Under the pieces are notes generated by a model. It ran no database searches. It was not told the DNA's origin and worked only from the letters and a program-made list of their open reading frames with translations. A stretch of 64,000 nt of DNA, from positions 3,887 to 67,886 of the forward strand of contig CABIYF010000016.1 of NCBI GenBank assembly GCA_902362875.1. The letters run 5' to 3'. Positions 46,693 through 55,231 of the stretch are shown here, piece by piece. The position numbers and the translations under genes were made by a program. The stretch's first letter is position 1. Every line of letters starts with the position of its first letter. Source of the stretch: Eubacteriaceae bacterium (GTDB lineage Bacteria; Bacillota; Clostridia; Lachnospirales; Lachnospiraceae).

Positions 46693-47670
46693 TTAAAAAA
46701 AGAAATTTATAACTTTGCATATAAAATCATAGTTGCTTTTAATTAATTGATTATTTTTAAAAAATTCTTTTTTATCAAGCATGCGGTCAAAAAATAATCC
46801 TTTTAATTCTTTAATTCTATGTAATTTGACTTTATCAGAGACAATTAAATTATATACATAAAGCAAGCTCACAAATTCCAACATTGGTCGGCAAGAAAGT
46901 TTTTTACGCCGTTGATTTTTATTAATAGAAGGAATTTGTGATATAATATCACTTATTTCTTTGGGCGCTTTAGAAGAACCATGAGATAGATTCGATAATA
47001 TACAGTTGTTATGGGCAGCTGCATTTCGCAAACTTTTAACAAGATTCAAGACGGCGATAGGAATGTTACTATATTGCTGTCTTGAATAATAAAATTCATA
47101 AAATCTTATAAAATCTCCAAATGTAAGAATTTCAAGAAGAACCCAGGCAGGACAATCATCATATGCTATAATTTGATTTTTTGATTTATGTTTTTTCAAA
47201 TCATATTTTCGCTGAATTGTAAAATATTTATGAATTAAATTACCTGTAAATGGAGAAGCACTAGTTGCTTCTATTTTATGTATGATATAATTGTTTTGAC
47301 ATAAAAATATGTTTACAATGTCATAGCCATCGGTTGTTGAATCCATTTCTATATCACTTAACATGCGGACTTTAAGGTCATGCTCAATGTCTGAACACAT
47401 TTTTGATATTAGAAATCGAAAATGCATATCTAAAATAGAGAGTTCTTGAAGATATGAAAAATCAAGATTAATATATTTTCCAATATTTGAACCATTACAA
47501 TATTTTTGATAATTTTTACGGTAGGAAGCAGTACGAAAATAGTTATTTTTTGTTAAAAGATATTCAAGAGCCTTCGCTTCGGTAATATAATTAAATTTAA
47601 TTCCGTTATCTTTCATTTTATTTATTATCTGTGTAGAAGATTGTTTAGGTTTATCTATTTTGTTTAACAT
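46693..47670 (-). CDS. Abi-family (Abi_2, AbiD/AbiF-like) HEPN protein
   Basis: Protein of 325 aa resembling abortive-infection proteins. Seen: NYFRTASYRKNYQKYC near the N-terminus; FRFLISKMCSDIEHDLKVRM; ALEYLLTKNNYF; and SLRNAAAHNNCIL, which gives R-x4-H, the active motif of HEPN RNases. Abi_2 proteins stop phage growth by a suicidal response. AAGGAG precedes the ATG at 47670 on the minus strand; an ATG 8 codons upstream lacks spacing. The gene is much more AT-rich than its neighbours, in line with transfer. It abuts a beheaded elaA. Confidence 0.82.
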   Translation of the reverse strand: MLNKIDKPKQSSTQIINKMKDNGIKFNYITEAKALEYLLTKNNYFRTASYRKNYQKYCNGSNIGKYINLDFSYLQELSILDMHFRFLISKMCSDIEHDLKVRMLSDIEMDSTTDGYDIVNIFLCQNNYIIHKIEATSASPFTGNLIHKYFTIQRKYDLKKHKSKNQIIAYDDCPAWVLLEILTFGDFIRFYEFYYSRQQYSNIPIAVLNLVKSLRNAAAHNNCILSNLSHGSSKAPKEISDIISQIPSINKNQRRKKLSCRPMLEFVSLLYVYNLIVSDKVKLHRIKELKGLFFDRMLDKKEFFKNNQLIKSNYDFICKVINFFF

Positions 47671-47813
47671 AATTTCTCCTTGTATTGTAAGCAATTTTAT
47701 CTGATAATATTTAAAAGTAATAATAAGGTATTATACTATAAAAAATAAAATATTACTATTAATAAAACAAAAAACGTAAATGATAATAACTAAACAAGGA
47801 GAAATCAAATAAA

Positions 47814-48155
47814 TGCCCCTACCAAGAAGTAGATGATGCAGACAAAGAGGCATACCACATCTGGTTAGAAGACGAAGAAGGCATTCAGGCATATGCCCGT
47901 ATCCTGCCACCCGGAACAACCTTCGAAGAAGCATCCATCGGCAGGATCATTGCAAAGAAAAGACGCTGCGGATTAGGAACCAAGATTGTCAAAGAAGCGA
48001 TCAAAACAGCCAAAGAAGAATTCAACGCAAAAACAATTAAAATAGAAGCACAGGTATATGCAAAAGAATTATATGAGAAAGTAGGATTTGTTCAGAAATC
48101 CGAACCATTTCTAGAAGATGGAATACCACACATATTGATGGAATATACAGAATAA
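47814..48155 (+). pseudogene. elaA: elaA-type GNAT acetyltransferase lacking its N-terminus
   Basis: 114 codons, including the stop, starting at CPYQEVDDADKEAYHIWLED and continuing through RIIAKKRRCGLGTKIVKEAI (the acetyl-CoA loop) and KELYEKVGFV. In intact ElaA proteins the CPYQE segment lies about 35-40 residues into the protein. Here the frame upstream soon meets a stop and no start codon fits. The break lies at the border with the Abi gene. An ATG overlaps the first codon in another frame. A terminator shared with the next gene follows. Confidence 0.8.
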
Positions 48156-48202
48156 AAATAAGCCCTGAATTATCATAAGAAAGATAAACAGGGCTTATTT
48201 TT
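48154..48202. terminator. Bidirectional terminator between elaA remnant and AAA ATPase
   Basis: AAAAATAAGCCCTG (48154-48167) and CAGGGCTTATTTTT (48189-48202) are perfect 14-bp arms with A/T-rich ends. Confidence 0.85.
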
Positions 48203-48223
48203 GAATACAACATTACGCAAAAA

Positions 48224-49258
48224 TTAAAGATTCACTTCACAATACATCTCAATATATTCCTCAAACCGAGGCAGTGCCAAAGTCAGTTCTCCACGAACAG
48301 AACCATTCACAACTCCACGTTCCATCAATCGCTTCCGATAAGTGTTCAACAATTGCGGAGATATCGATAATTTCTCATGAATCTCTCCAGTCTTATGAAC
48401 TCCGGTAGAAATCACATAAACAATCTTCCGATCAAGTTCAGAAAGTTCACTCCAGATTTTTTCATAAGCATAAACGATTAATTCCTCATCAAATTTAGGA
48501 AGTAGTTTCTCAAGATCATCATTTGTTTCCCATTTTAAATAACCAAGAATCTGAAAAGCAAAAGGATACCCCTTTGTAAGTTTCGCCATCTCAACCGCCT
48601 CACTTGGAGAAATATTAAATACAGAACGATAACTTGTAGTGATTGCAGGAATACTAAGTGGCTCTAGAAAGATTTTCGGAGCACGATATAAAAATGTCAG
48701 GCTCTTCTCGTTCTGAAGATTGCTGATATTATCAAAAAGACCAGCCATCACAAGATAAACAGGGTAATTCTGTGTAATATAAATCTGAAAATTACTTGCG
48801 AATACTTTGACATAAGAATTATTAATAATCTCATCAATGATAAAAAGAACTTTCTTTCCTTTGTTTTTTAATTCCTCGAGAATATTACGCAGCATGGCTT
48901 CTTTTTCCAAAGAATCTTTCGTTTTATTTACCGAAATTTCAGCAATTCCAAGATTAAGATTTAATCCAAGATCCAGATCATGAAATTGTGAAATACGTGT
49001 AAGTTCGGAAACTGCGCCAGCGATCAAATCTGTATCAGCACTCAATCTTAAAACAAGCCATTGATCATTTGCAGAATAATGATCAGCAATCTCAGCAAGA
49101 GAAACCGTCTTCCCAGAACCCCTGATACCGGCAACCATATAAACTTTATTTGAAGGGTTTTCCATATCAAATGTATGAATGATCTTGCCAATTTGATCTG
49201 TGCGGGATATAAATTCTGTAGGTTTTTGTCCAAATGTTAAAGTAAACGGATTTTCCAT
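48224..49258 (-). CDS. AAA-family ATP-binding protein (archaeal-ATPase/AAA_16-like)
   Basis: Protein of 344 aa. Seen: Walker A MVAGIRGSGKTVSLAEIA, Walker B KKVLFIIDEIINNSYVK, sensor-like VYLVMAGLF, then a C-terminal winged helix with STGVHKTGEIHEKLSISPQ and LNTYRKRLMERGVV. This layout belongs to STAND/ORC-like ATPases common in gut bacteria, with unknown function. The N-terminus ENPFTLTFGQKPTEFISRTD is characteristic of this group. Its promoter region holds direct repeats of ATGTTTATT. No partner gene is adjacent. Confidence 0.8.
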   Translation of the reverse strand: MENPFTLTFGQKPTEFISRTDQIGKIIHTFDMENPSNKVYMVAGIRGSGKTVSLAEIADHYSANDQWLVLRLSADTDLIAGAVSELTRISQFHDLDLGLNLNLGIAEISVNKTKDSLEKEAMLRNILEELKNKGKKVLFIIDEIINNSYVKVFASNFQIYITQNYPVYLVMAGLFDNISNLQNEKSLTFLYRAPKIFLEPLSIPAITTSYRSVFNISPSEAVEMAKLTKGYPFAFQILGYLKWETNDDLEKLLPKFDEELIVYAYEKIWSELSELDRKIVYVISTGVHKTGEIHEKLSISPQLLNTYRKRLMERGVVNGSVRGELTLALPRFEEYIEMYCEVNL

Positions 49259-49273
49259 CAGTGATGCACCTCC

Positions 49274-49400
49274 ATGTTTATTTATGTTTATTATAATGAT
49301 ATATGTTTATTCATGTTTATTTGTATTTATTATAATAAATGAAAGAAAATAAAACAAGAATATCCACCAAAAAACATCTCAAAGATGTTAAAATAAACAT
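49274..49400. repeat. ATGTTTATT direct repeats upstream of ATPase gene
   Basis: ATGTTTATT occurs at 49274, 49284, 49303 and 49313, with a degenerate copy at 49323. Spacing is 10, 19, 10 and 10 bp, about one or two helical turns. One inverted copy (AATAAACAT) lies at 49392-49400, just before the ketopantoate reductase-like gene. Probably a multi-site operator for a protein binding on one DNA face. Confidence 0.6.
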
Positions 49401-49439
49401 AATAGACAAAAATGACAATCAGGAGGAAACACCAAAACA

Positions 49440-50399
49440 ATGAACATCAAAAAAGTAGCAGTCTTAGGAGCAGGAGCCGTAGGTTCTTACGTCATCTGGG
49501 GACTTTCAAATAATAAAGACATCACACTGGGAGTCATAGCCAGCGGCGAAAGAAACGAACGCCTCAAAAATCAAGGCATAATGATCAACGGAATCAAATA
49601 TACTCCAGAAGTTTGGACTCCGGAAGAGGCGAAGAATGTTGACCTTCTTATCGTATCTCTGAAATACGGAAGTCTAAGAGGAGCATTAGATGACATCGAG
49701 ACAATTACCGGAGAAAACACAACCATCATGAGCTTGATGAATGGAGTTGACAGTGAAGAAATTATCGCAGAGAGAATTGATAAATCCCATATTTTATATT
49801 CCTTCATCAAAGTAGCATCCCAGAGAAAAGAGGACGGATATCATTTTGATCCAGAAACAACGGTAGGAATCTATTTTGGAGAATTAGAAGAACCATACGA
49901 AAGTGAACGTGTCAAAGCGGTCAATGATATTTTTGAAAACACAGGACTCCACTGGATCATCACAGATGATATTCAGGCAGAAATCTGGGGAAAATTTAAA
50001 CTCAATGTTTGCAACAATCTTCCACAGGCAATCTTAGGAGCCGGTGTTGGATGTTATGAAGACAGCGAACATATGGCAGCGATCCGAGAAGGACTAAGAC
50101 GAGAAGTAGAAGCCGTTGCCAAAGCAAAAGGCATTGATCTAAGCACGATCAACGCAAAATCCGGCAGAGGAAGCGCAGTCAAAGCATCCGCAAGATATTC
50201 CACATTACAGGATCTTGATGCCGGCCGCCATACAGAGATCGATATGTTCTCAGGGGCAATGATGAGAATGGGAAAAGAACTAGCAATACCAACCCCATAC
50301 AACGAATACACTTACCATATGATCAAAGCACTGGAAGAAAAGAATGACGGTGTATTCGAATACCAAGGGGAAAATGACAGAGTGTCGTGGTCAAAATAA
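49440..50399 (+). CDS. Ketopantoate reductase family protein
   Basis: NAD(P)-dependent reductase of 319 aa. Seen: the dinucleotide fold KKVAVLGAGAVGSYVIWGL; SLKYGSLRGALDDI; NGVDSEEIIAERI; and EIWGKFKLNVCNNLPQAI with the catalytic Lys. The family reduces 2-dehydropantoate in pantothenate synthesis or acts on related oxo acids. No pan genes are near, so the substrate is not fixed. AGGAGG lies 12 nt before the ATG. Confidence 0.87.
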   Translation: MNIKKVAVLGAGAVGSYVIWGLSNNKDITLGVIASGERNERLKNQGIMINGIKYTPEVWTPEEAKNVDLLIVSLKYGSLRGALDDIETITGENTTIMSLMNGVDSEEIIAERIDKSHILYSFIKVASQRKEDGYHFDPETTVGIYFGELEEPYESERVKAVNDIFENTGLHWIITDDIQAEIWGKFKLNVCNNLPQAILGAGVGCYEDSEHMAAIREGLRREVEAVAKAKGIDLSTINAKSGRGSAVKASARYSTLQDLDAGRHTEIDMFSGAMMRMGKELAIPTPYNEYTYHMIKALEEKNDGVFEYQGENDRVSWSK

Positions 50400-50418
50400 A
50401 TATACGAGGAGGAAAAAG

Positions 50419-51972
50419 ATGAAAAAAAGAATGACAGCAGTGGTACTTTCACTTATTCTGGTAATGCAGATGGTATTTACGACAGGAATCATGCAAAAGA
50501 GTGTTAAAGCAATTGATAGGGAAAATGGAATATGACATAGATTACAAAGATGATCTGTCAGGAGCACAAAAAGCAGAATTAACATTTGTAGATGGTGAAA
50601 GTGAAGTGACATTCAATGGAAATGTCGAAGAAGAAAAATCCTGCAATGGAACGATGCGTGTATCAAAAAGCGGAGAAGATAAGCCATTCAAAGTAGGTAC
50701 TTACAAATTAAAAGAAGCCAAGATTACTGATCACAGTGATAAGACAACAACTTATACATTAAATCAATCTGGGACAAAATTAACAGGGGATGATGCTGAC
50801 ACTTGGAATCGATCAAGAGAGACTTGGGTATGCCAGACCAGATAAAATATATGTGGAACTTGAAGATACGAAAAGACCAAAGAATGTCCTTAAATTTGAT
50901 AAAGATATTCCATATAAAGATGGAGAAATAGGCAAAACAGGTACGATAGACAGTCCAGATGTCATTGTCATAAATGATACAGATCCAGTGGATGATTTTG
51001 ATGGACCAGTTCTGAAAGACATTAAACTGGAAAAGTTTATGTATGAAGATAGCGAAACAATTTGCAAAAAATCCTGTTTCCAGCATGGATTTTAAATATA
51101 GTTATTGCAAGAATGACGGATCAGGATCGTGGGAAGATGCTGTTTTAAAGAGTAAGAAGTGTGAAGCAATTGATGAGACGACATATACATTTACTTATGA
51201 TACAAGAGAATTAAAGAAAGCATTCAAAGGTTATTATGATTTCGAAGGAGTAATATTGTATGATAGGATAGGTAATGTAGAAGGTGTTGAGTATGATTAT
51301 ATGACGAAATGGGAGACAAATCCAATTTCGTATGAATTATACGCAGTCAGGGCTGGAGATATGATACCAGGTTATGACCTTGGAGACTATTATACCGATG
51401 AGAATTCCAGAATAAAGATTCCAGAAGTCATTTTCGATATAGAAAGCGATGATGATTCCAACGAAGATCCACAGCCGCCAGTTCATAACCATACGTTCAA
51501 AAAAGTAACAGTAAAAGCATCCCCAGGAAAAGACGGTAAAACCTATGAACGATGCGATGAATGCGGTGCCACAAGAAATAACAAAACAATCTCAGCACCA
51601 AAGACAATGACATTAAGTCCAAGCAGTTATACATACAACGCTAAGAAACAGACACCAAAAGTTAAGATCACAACAAAGAATGGCTCAACGATCAGTGCAT
51701 CCAATTACACTGTTACATATCCATACAGCAAGAATGCAGGACGCTATAACGTAGTTGTGAAATTCAAAGGAAACTACACAGGGCAGATGTCAAAAACATT
51801 CGACATTCTTCTAAAGACAACAAAACTATCCAAAGTAACTGCAGGAAAGAAAAAGGCAACAATTTCCAAGAATAAAACAGTCACAACAACGATAAAAAGT
51901 CTGAAATCCAAAAAGAAATACTATGTAAGGATTCGTACCTATACAAAAGTAAAATATAATGTAAAAAATTGA
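50419..51972 (+). pseudogene. Frameshifted secreted surface protein
   Basis: A signal peptide (KKRMTAVVLSLILVMQMVFT) begins at 50419 after AGGAGG. The coding sense then passes through four frames, with breaks near 50515, 50820 and 51065. The pieces show Ig-like or adhesion-like segments (GPVLKDIKLEKFMYEDSE), a His/Cys segment (YERCDECGATRNNKTI), and the YTYNAKKQTPKVKIT and KKKYYVRIRTY patterns of Lachnospiraceae cell-surface proteins, cut short at the end. Three independent frame breaks argue for decay rather than phase variation. Confidence 0.75.
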
Positions 51973-52039
51973 TTTAAATATGATATGATTAAGTAAATTA
52001 TTTATTTTTATGCAGGAGTATATACAGGGGAAATCACAG

Positions 52040-53911
52040 ATGAATCATAAAAAGAAAAAAACAAAAAATAAAATATTGAAGCTGGTCTGTCTATTGATTT
52101 TTGTCATTGGAACAGCGGTATTTTTGGAAGCAGCAATTCTTTATACCGTCAATAATAAGAATGTATACCAAATATCAAAAGTACTGTTAGATCAAGCGGT
52201 TGATATTATCGAAAAGAATCAAAAGAATGAAGATGATATGATACAGTCGCTAAAAGAAGATTATATCGTTCGAGCCAAAGCAGTTTCTTACATTATTGAT
52301 GCAAAACCAGAAGCAGAAAAAAATATAACGGAATTAAAAAAGATCGCAGATCTTATGTCAATCGATGAAATCCACATCTTTGACAAAAAAGGAAAGATAT
52401 ACAGTGGAACAGAACCAAAATATTATGGTTACAGCTTTGATTCCGGTGAACAAATGGCATATTTTAAGCCGATGTTGAAAAACAAAAAACTTACTATGTG
52501 CCAGGATGTCACGCCGAATACATCAGAAGGAAAGAAGATGATGTATGCACTTGTATGGAATGAAGCAGGAGATCGTATGATACAGGTTGGGATCGAGCCT
52601 GTCCGGCTGCTTCAGGAAGTTAAGCAAAACGAAGCAGATGCCGTTGTTGCCAATATGCCCGTATATAAAGGAATGAGTTTATATGTTACAGACAAGAAAT
52701 CCGGCAAGATCTATGGTGCGACGGACTCCAAAAAGATTGGCAAGACATTAGATGATATAGGACTTAGCAGGCAGCGAAAGAAGATAGCAAAAGAGAATCT
52801 TGTGTCAGGAATCGTCCGCGTTGATGGAGAAAAGAGTCTTTACATCATAAAGAAAACAAAAAAATATATCGTTGGTGTTACATTTGAGATAGCTTCGGAT
52901 AATGCAAGCAATATGATTGCAATATTGATCATGGTTGTATATTTAAGTATTGCAGCAGGGGTCATACTTTTGGTAATCTCCAGATTATCAAAGGTCAGGA
53001 AAGAAAAGAAAGAACAGTCAGCAATGCTGTCATCTATTTCAGAAATGTCTAACATAGATAAGATGACCGGATGTTTCAACCGAAGATCATACGAAGAAGA
53101 TCTCTCCAAGATGTCGGCAAATGATCAGTTTATTTATATTTCGATGGACGTGAATGGATTAAAGATCATTAATGACAGTCATGGACATGCAGCAGGAGAC
53201 GAATTGATCTGCGGAGCTGCAGCATGTATGCGGAGCTGCTTTGATAAGTACGGAAAAGTTTATAGGATCGGTGGAGATGAATTTGTCGCAGTTTTATTCG
53301 TTCAATTAGAGCAGTTTTTATGGATCAAGACAGAATTTGACGGTGATATCAGATATTGGACAGGAAATCAGGTGGAAGAGATATCTATTTCCTGCGGATA
53401 CGTTTCAAGCGGCGAGCGCAAATGGGCATCCATGAAAGAAATCGCCAATGTCGCAGATATCCGCATGTACGAAGAAAAAGCAATGTACTATAAGAAAAAT
53501 GGAGTAGACCGTCAGGGACAGCCGGCTTCATATGTGGCTCTTTACAGATTGTATTCACAAATCTTGAGAATCAATCTGCAAAAGGATCATTACAAGATTT
53601 TGAATTGGAAAGAAACTATTCATAAAAACAAACAGCTTCCAAAAGGAACATTAACAGAATGGTTTGATAATTTTCAAGACATCCAGTTCATTCATCCAGA
53701 TGACAGAGAAGAATATCAGCAAAAGACAGATCTTGAATATCTGAAACAACAATTTGCAGAGCAAAAGGAATTTGTTACGATCACATATCGAGTGAAAGAA
53801 GGTACAGATTATAAAACAGTAACTTTAGAAATCGTACCAGAAGATGAGAATTCAAAAAATACCTATGAAGGATTTTTGTATGTAAAAGACAGCAAGGCAA
53901 ATCTTATTTAA
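52040..53911 (+). CDS. Membrane diguanylate cyclase (GGDEF) with C-terminal PAS-like domain
   Basis: Protein of 623 aa. Membrane helix 1 (about 12-35) and helix 2 (about 290-312) flank an extracytoplasmic sensor region resembling a Cache domain (DEIHIFDKKGKIYSGTEPKY). The GGDEF domain (about 340-490) has MDVNGLKIINDSHGHAAGDE and RIGGDEFVAV, so the active site is intact and cyclic di-GMP synthesis is expected. A PAS-like part follows (about 505-620, FIHPDDREEYQQK). AGGGGAA supports the ATG at 52040. A terminator overlaps the stop codon. Confidence 0.88.
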   Translation: MNHKKKKTKNKILKLVCLLIFVIGTAVFLEAAILYTVNNKNVYQISKVLLDQAVDIIEKNQKNEDDMIQSLKEDYIVRAKAVSYIIDAKPEAEKNITELKKIADLMSIDEIHIFDKKGKIYSGTEPKYYGYSFDSGEQMAYFKPMLKNKKLTMCQDVTPNTSEGKKMMYALVWNEAGDRMIQVGIEPVRLLQEVKQNEADAVVANMPVYKGMSLYVTDKKSGKIYGATDSKKIGKTLDDIGLSRQRKKIAKENLVSGIVRVDGEKSLYIIKKTKKYIVGVTFEIASDNASNMIAILIMVVYLSIAAGVILLVISRLSKVRKEKKEQSAMLSSISEMSNIDKMTGCFNRRSYEEDLSKMSANDQFIYISMDVNGLKIINDSHGHAAGDELICGAAACMRSCFDKYGKVYRIGGDEFVAVLFVQLEQFLWIKTEFDGDIRYWTGNQVEEISISCGYVSSGERKWASMKEIANVADIRMYEEKAMYYKKNGVDRQGQPASYVALYRLYSQILRINLQKDHYKILNWKETIHKNKQLPKGTLTEWFDNFQDIQFIHPDDREEYQQKTDLEYLKQQFAEQKEFVTITYRVKEGTDYKTVTLEIVPEDENSKNTYEGFLYVKDSKANLI

Positions 53912-53940
53912 TTAAGATATAGCTTTGCTGCCTCTTTTTT
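53888..53940 (+). terminator. Terminator overlapping the GGDEF gene stop
   Basis: GACAGCAAGGC...AATCTTA (from 53888) pairs with TAAGATATAGCTTTGCTGCC (to 53932) with small mismatches, followed by TCTTTTTT. Confidence 0.65.
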
Positions 53941-54094
53941 ACAAAACAAAACAATGACAATTTTTTTTTGAAAAAATTAGTATTATGATAAATAGACGAT
54001 GAAAGAAGACGCTGATATAATAAATGTAAAGAAATCAAGGAAAAACGTACAAAAACAGCAATAAAATGGACGATATATCAGGAGGAAAATAATC

Positions 54095-54616
54095 ATGGGA
54101 TTCTTTTTTAAAAACAAGAAAAAAAACAAAGCAGAAGAGGCAGTGACACAGGTGCCAGAGGTAATAACTGAGACTGTGACAACAGAAGGAGCGATTCTGG
54201 CAAGAGAAGGAATCAAGCTTGGACTTCCAACAGTGAGTATGGAAGAAGCAATCGTGGCAGCAGGGGAACTGTTAAGAGATCTTGGATATGTAGATGATGA
54301 TTATATTCCAGCAATGATCCGAAGAAATGAAGAAGCATCCGTATATATGGGATTGGGACTTGCAATTCCACATGGAACAGAAGATGCAAAAAGAAATGTA
54401 AAGAAGAGTGGAATCATCGTAATGCAGTACCCAGATGGAGTTGAATTTAACGGAGGAACAGCACAACTTGTGATCGGAATTGCAGGGGTTGGAGATGAAC
54501 ATTTGGAGATCCTTGGACAGATCACAGAAGCAGTGACAGAAGAAGAGATTTTAGAAGAATTAAAGAAGACAACAGATGTCGATTATATTTTGAAGACATT
54601 TGCGAATATGGAGTAA
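54095..54616 (+). CDS. Orphan PTS EIIA (mannitol/fructose type)
   Basis: Phosphotransferase IIA domain of 173 aa. An unusual basic/acidic N-terminal leader (GFFFKNKKKNKAEEA, about 30 residues) precedes the EIIA fold: AGELLRDLGYVDDDYIPAMI and MGLGLAIPHGTEDAK with the phosphorylated His, as in MtlA/CmtB-type IIA. It carries no IIB/IIC and none is adjacent. It may serve a distant permease or act as a regulatory phosphoacceptor. AGGAGG lies before the ATG; a terminator follows. Confidence 0.87.
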   Translation: MGFFFKNKKKNKAEEAVTQVPEVITETVTTEGAILAREGIKLGLPTVSMEEAIVAAGELLRDLGYVDDDYIPAMIRRNEEASVYMGLGLAIPHGTEDAKRNVKKSGIIVMQYPDGVEFNGGTAQLVIGIAGVGDEHLEILGQITEAVTEEEILEELKKTTDVDYILKTFANME

Positions 54617-54625
54617 CACTCTTTC

Positions 54626-54659
54626 AACTGTGGTATGATATTTTATACCACAGTTTTTT
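54626..54659 (+). terminator. Terminator of the EIIA gene
   Basis: AACTGTGGTAT (54626-54636) and ATACCACAGTT (54645-54655) are perfect arms, followed by T. Confidence 0.85.
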
Positions 54660-54748
54660 AGTTTATAGGAGAATCCTGCAAAGCAGGATCCTTTCTTGTT
54701 ATCTTATTTCTGTCACATATACGAAAGACTACCTTCGCAAATCAGAAT

Positions 54749-55123
54749 TTAAGAATGCATCTTAGAATCTTCCTCCCGAAGATTCTCATACAACTTCCGG
54801 GAATCCCACTTCCGATTCTCATCCGTCAAAACCGCCTTCAAAGGAATTCCAGCAATTCGTTTCTTATGGAATCCTTTGATCACCTGATCGATCTCAAAAC
54901 TAGTGAGTCCAACCATAATCATCATCTCATCATCAAAAGAGAAGTCTCCAGAGAGATCTTCACAAGCATCAAAGCCATCAATATCTGCCAAATACCCAAT
55001 TGGCTGTCCAAAATCAGCAGCAGCGACTTGTTTAATGCGAATCTTTAAAGGCATCAAAACTCTGCGGATATCGATGGCGCGTTTTTTATCTTTGATATTA
55101 TATAATAAAATCTGTTTCTTCAT
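54749..55123 (-). CDS. DUF3783 domain protein
   Basis: Protein of 124 aa of the DUF3783 family. Seen: KKQILLYNIKDKKRAIDIRR at the N-terminus and the C-terminal FEIDQVIKGFHKKRIAGIPL with KAVLTDENRKW. The fold is alpha/beta and soluble, function unknown. It lies downstream of mutS2 on the same strand, about 100 nt away, and could be co-transcribed with it. Confidence 0.8.
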   Translation of the reverse strand: MKKQILLYNIKDKKRAIDIRRVLMPLKIRIKQVAAADFGQPIGYLADIDGFDACEDLSGDFSFDDEMMIMVGLTSFEIDQVIKGFHKKRIAGIPLKAVLTDENRKWDSRKLYENLREEDSKMHS

Positions 55124-55180
55124 GGAACGAATACCTCATTTATTGTATCGAAAAAATTTTATTTTAAACTTCAGTGTGAC

Positions 55181-55231
55181 AGCAATTACAGTATAACAGT
55201 AATTACAGTGTAACGACAATTACAGCATAAC
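55181..55231. repeat. 17-bp tandem repeat across the mutS2 stop codon
   Basis: Three 17-bp units (55181, 55198 and 55215) share the core CAATTACAG or TAATTACAG followed by TATAAC, TGTAAC or CATAAC. The third includes the mutS2 stop codon, so the gene end has been duplicated downstream. Confidence 0.6.

Noticed and set aside
47731..47934. Minus-strand frame upstream of the Abi gene
   Set aside because: It is antisense to the elaA remnant and has no family resemblance.
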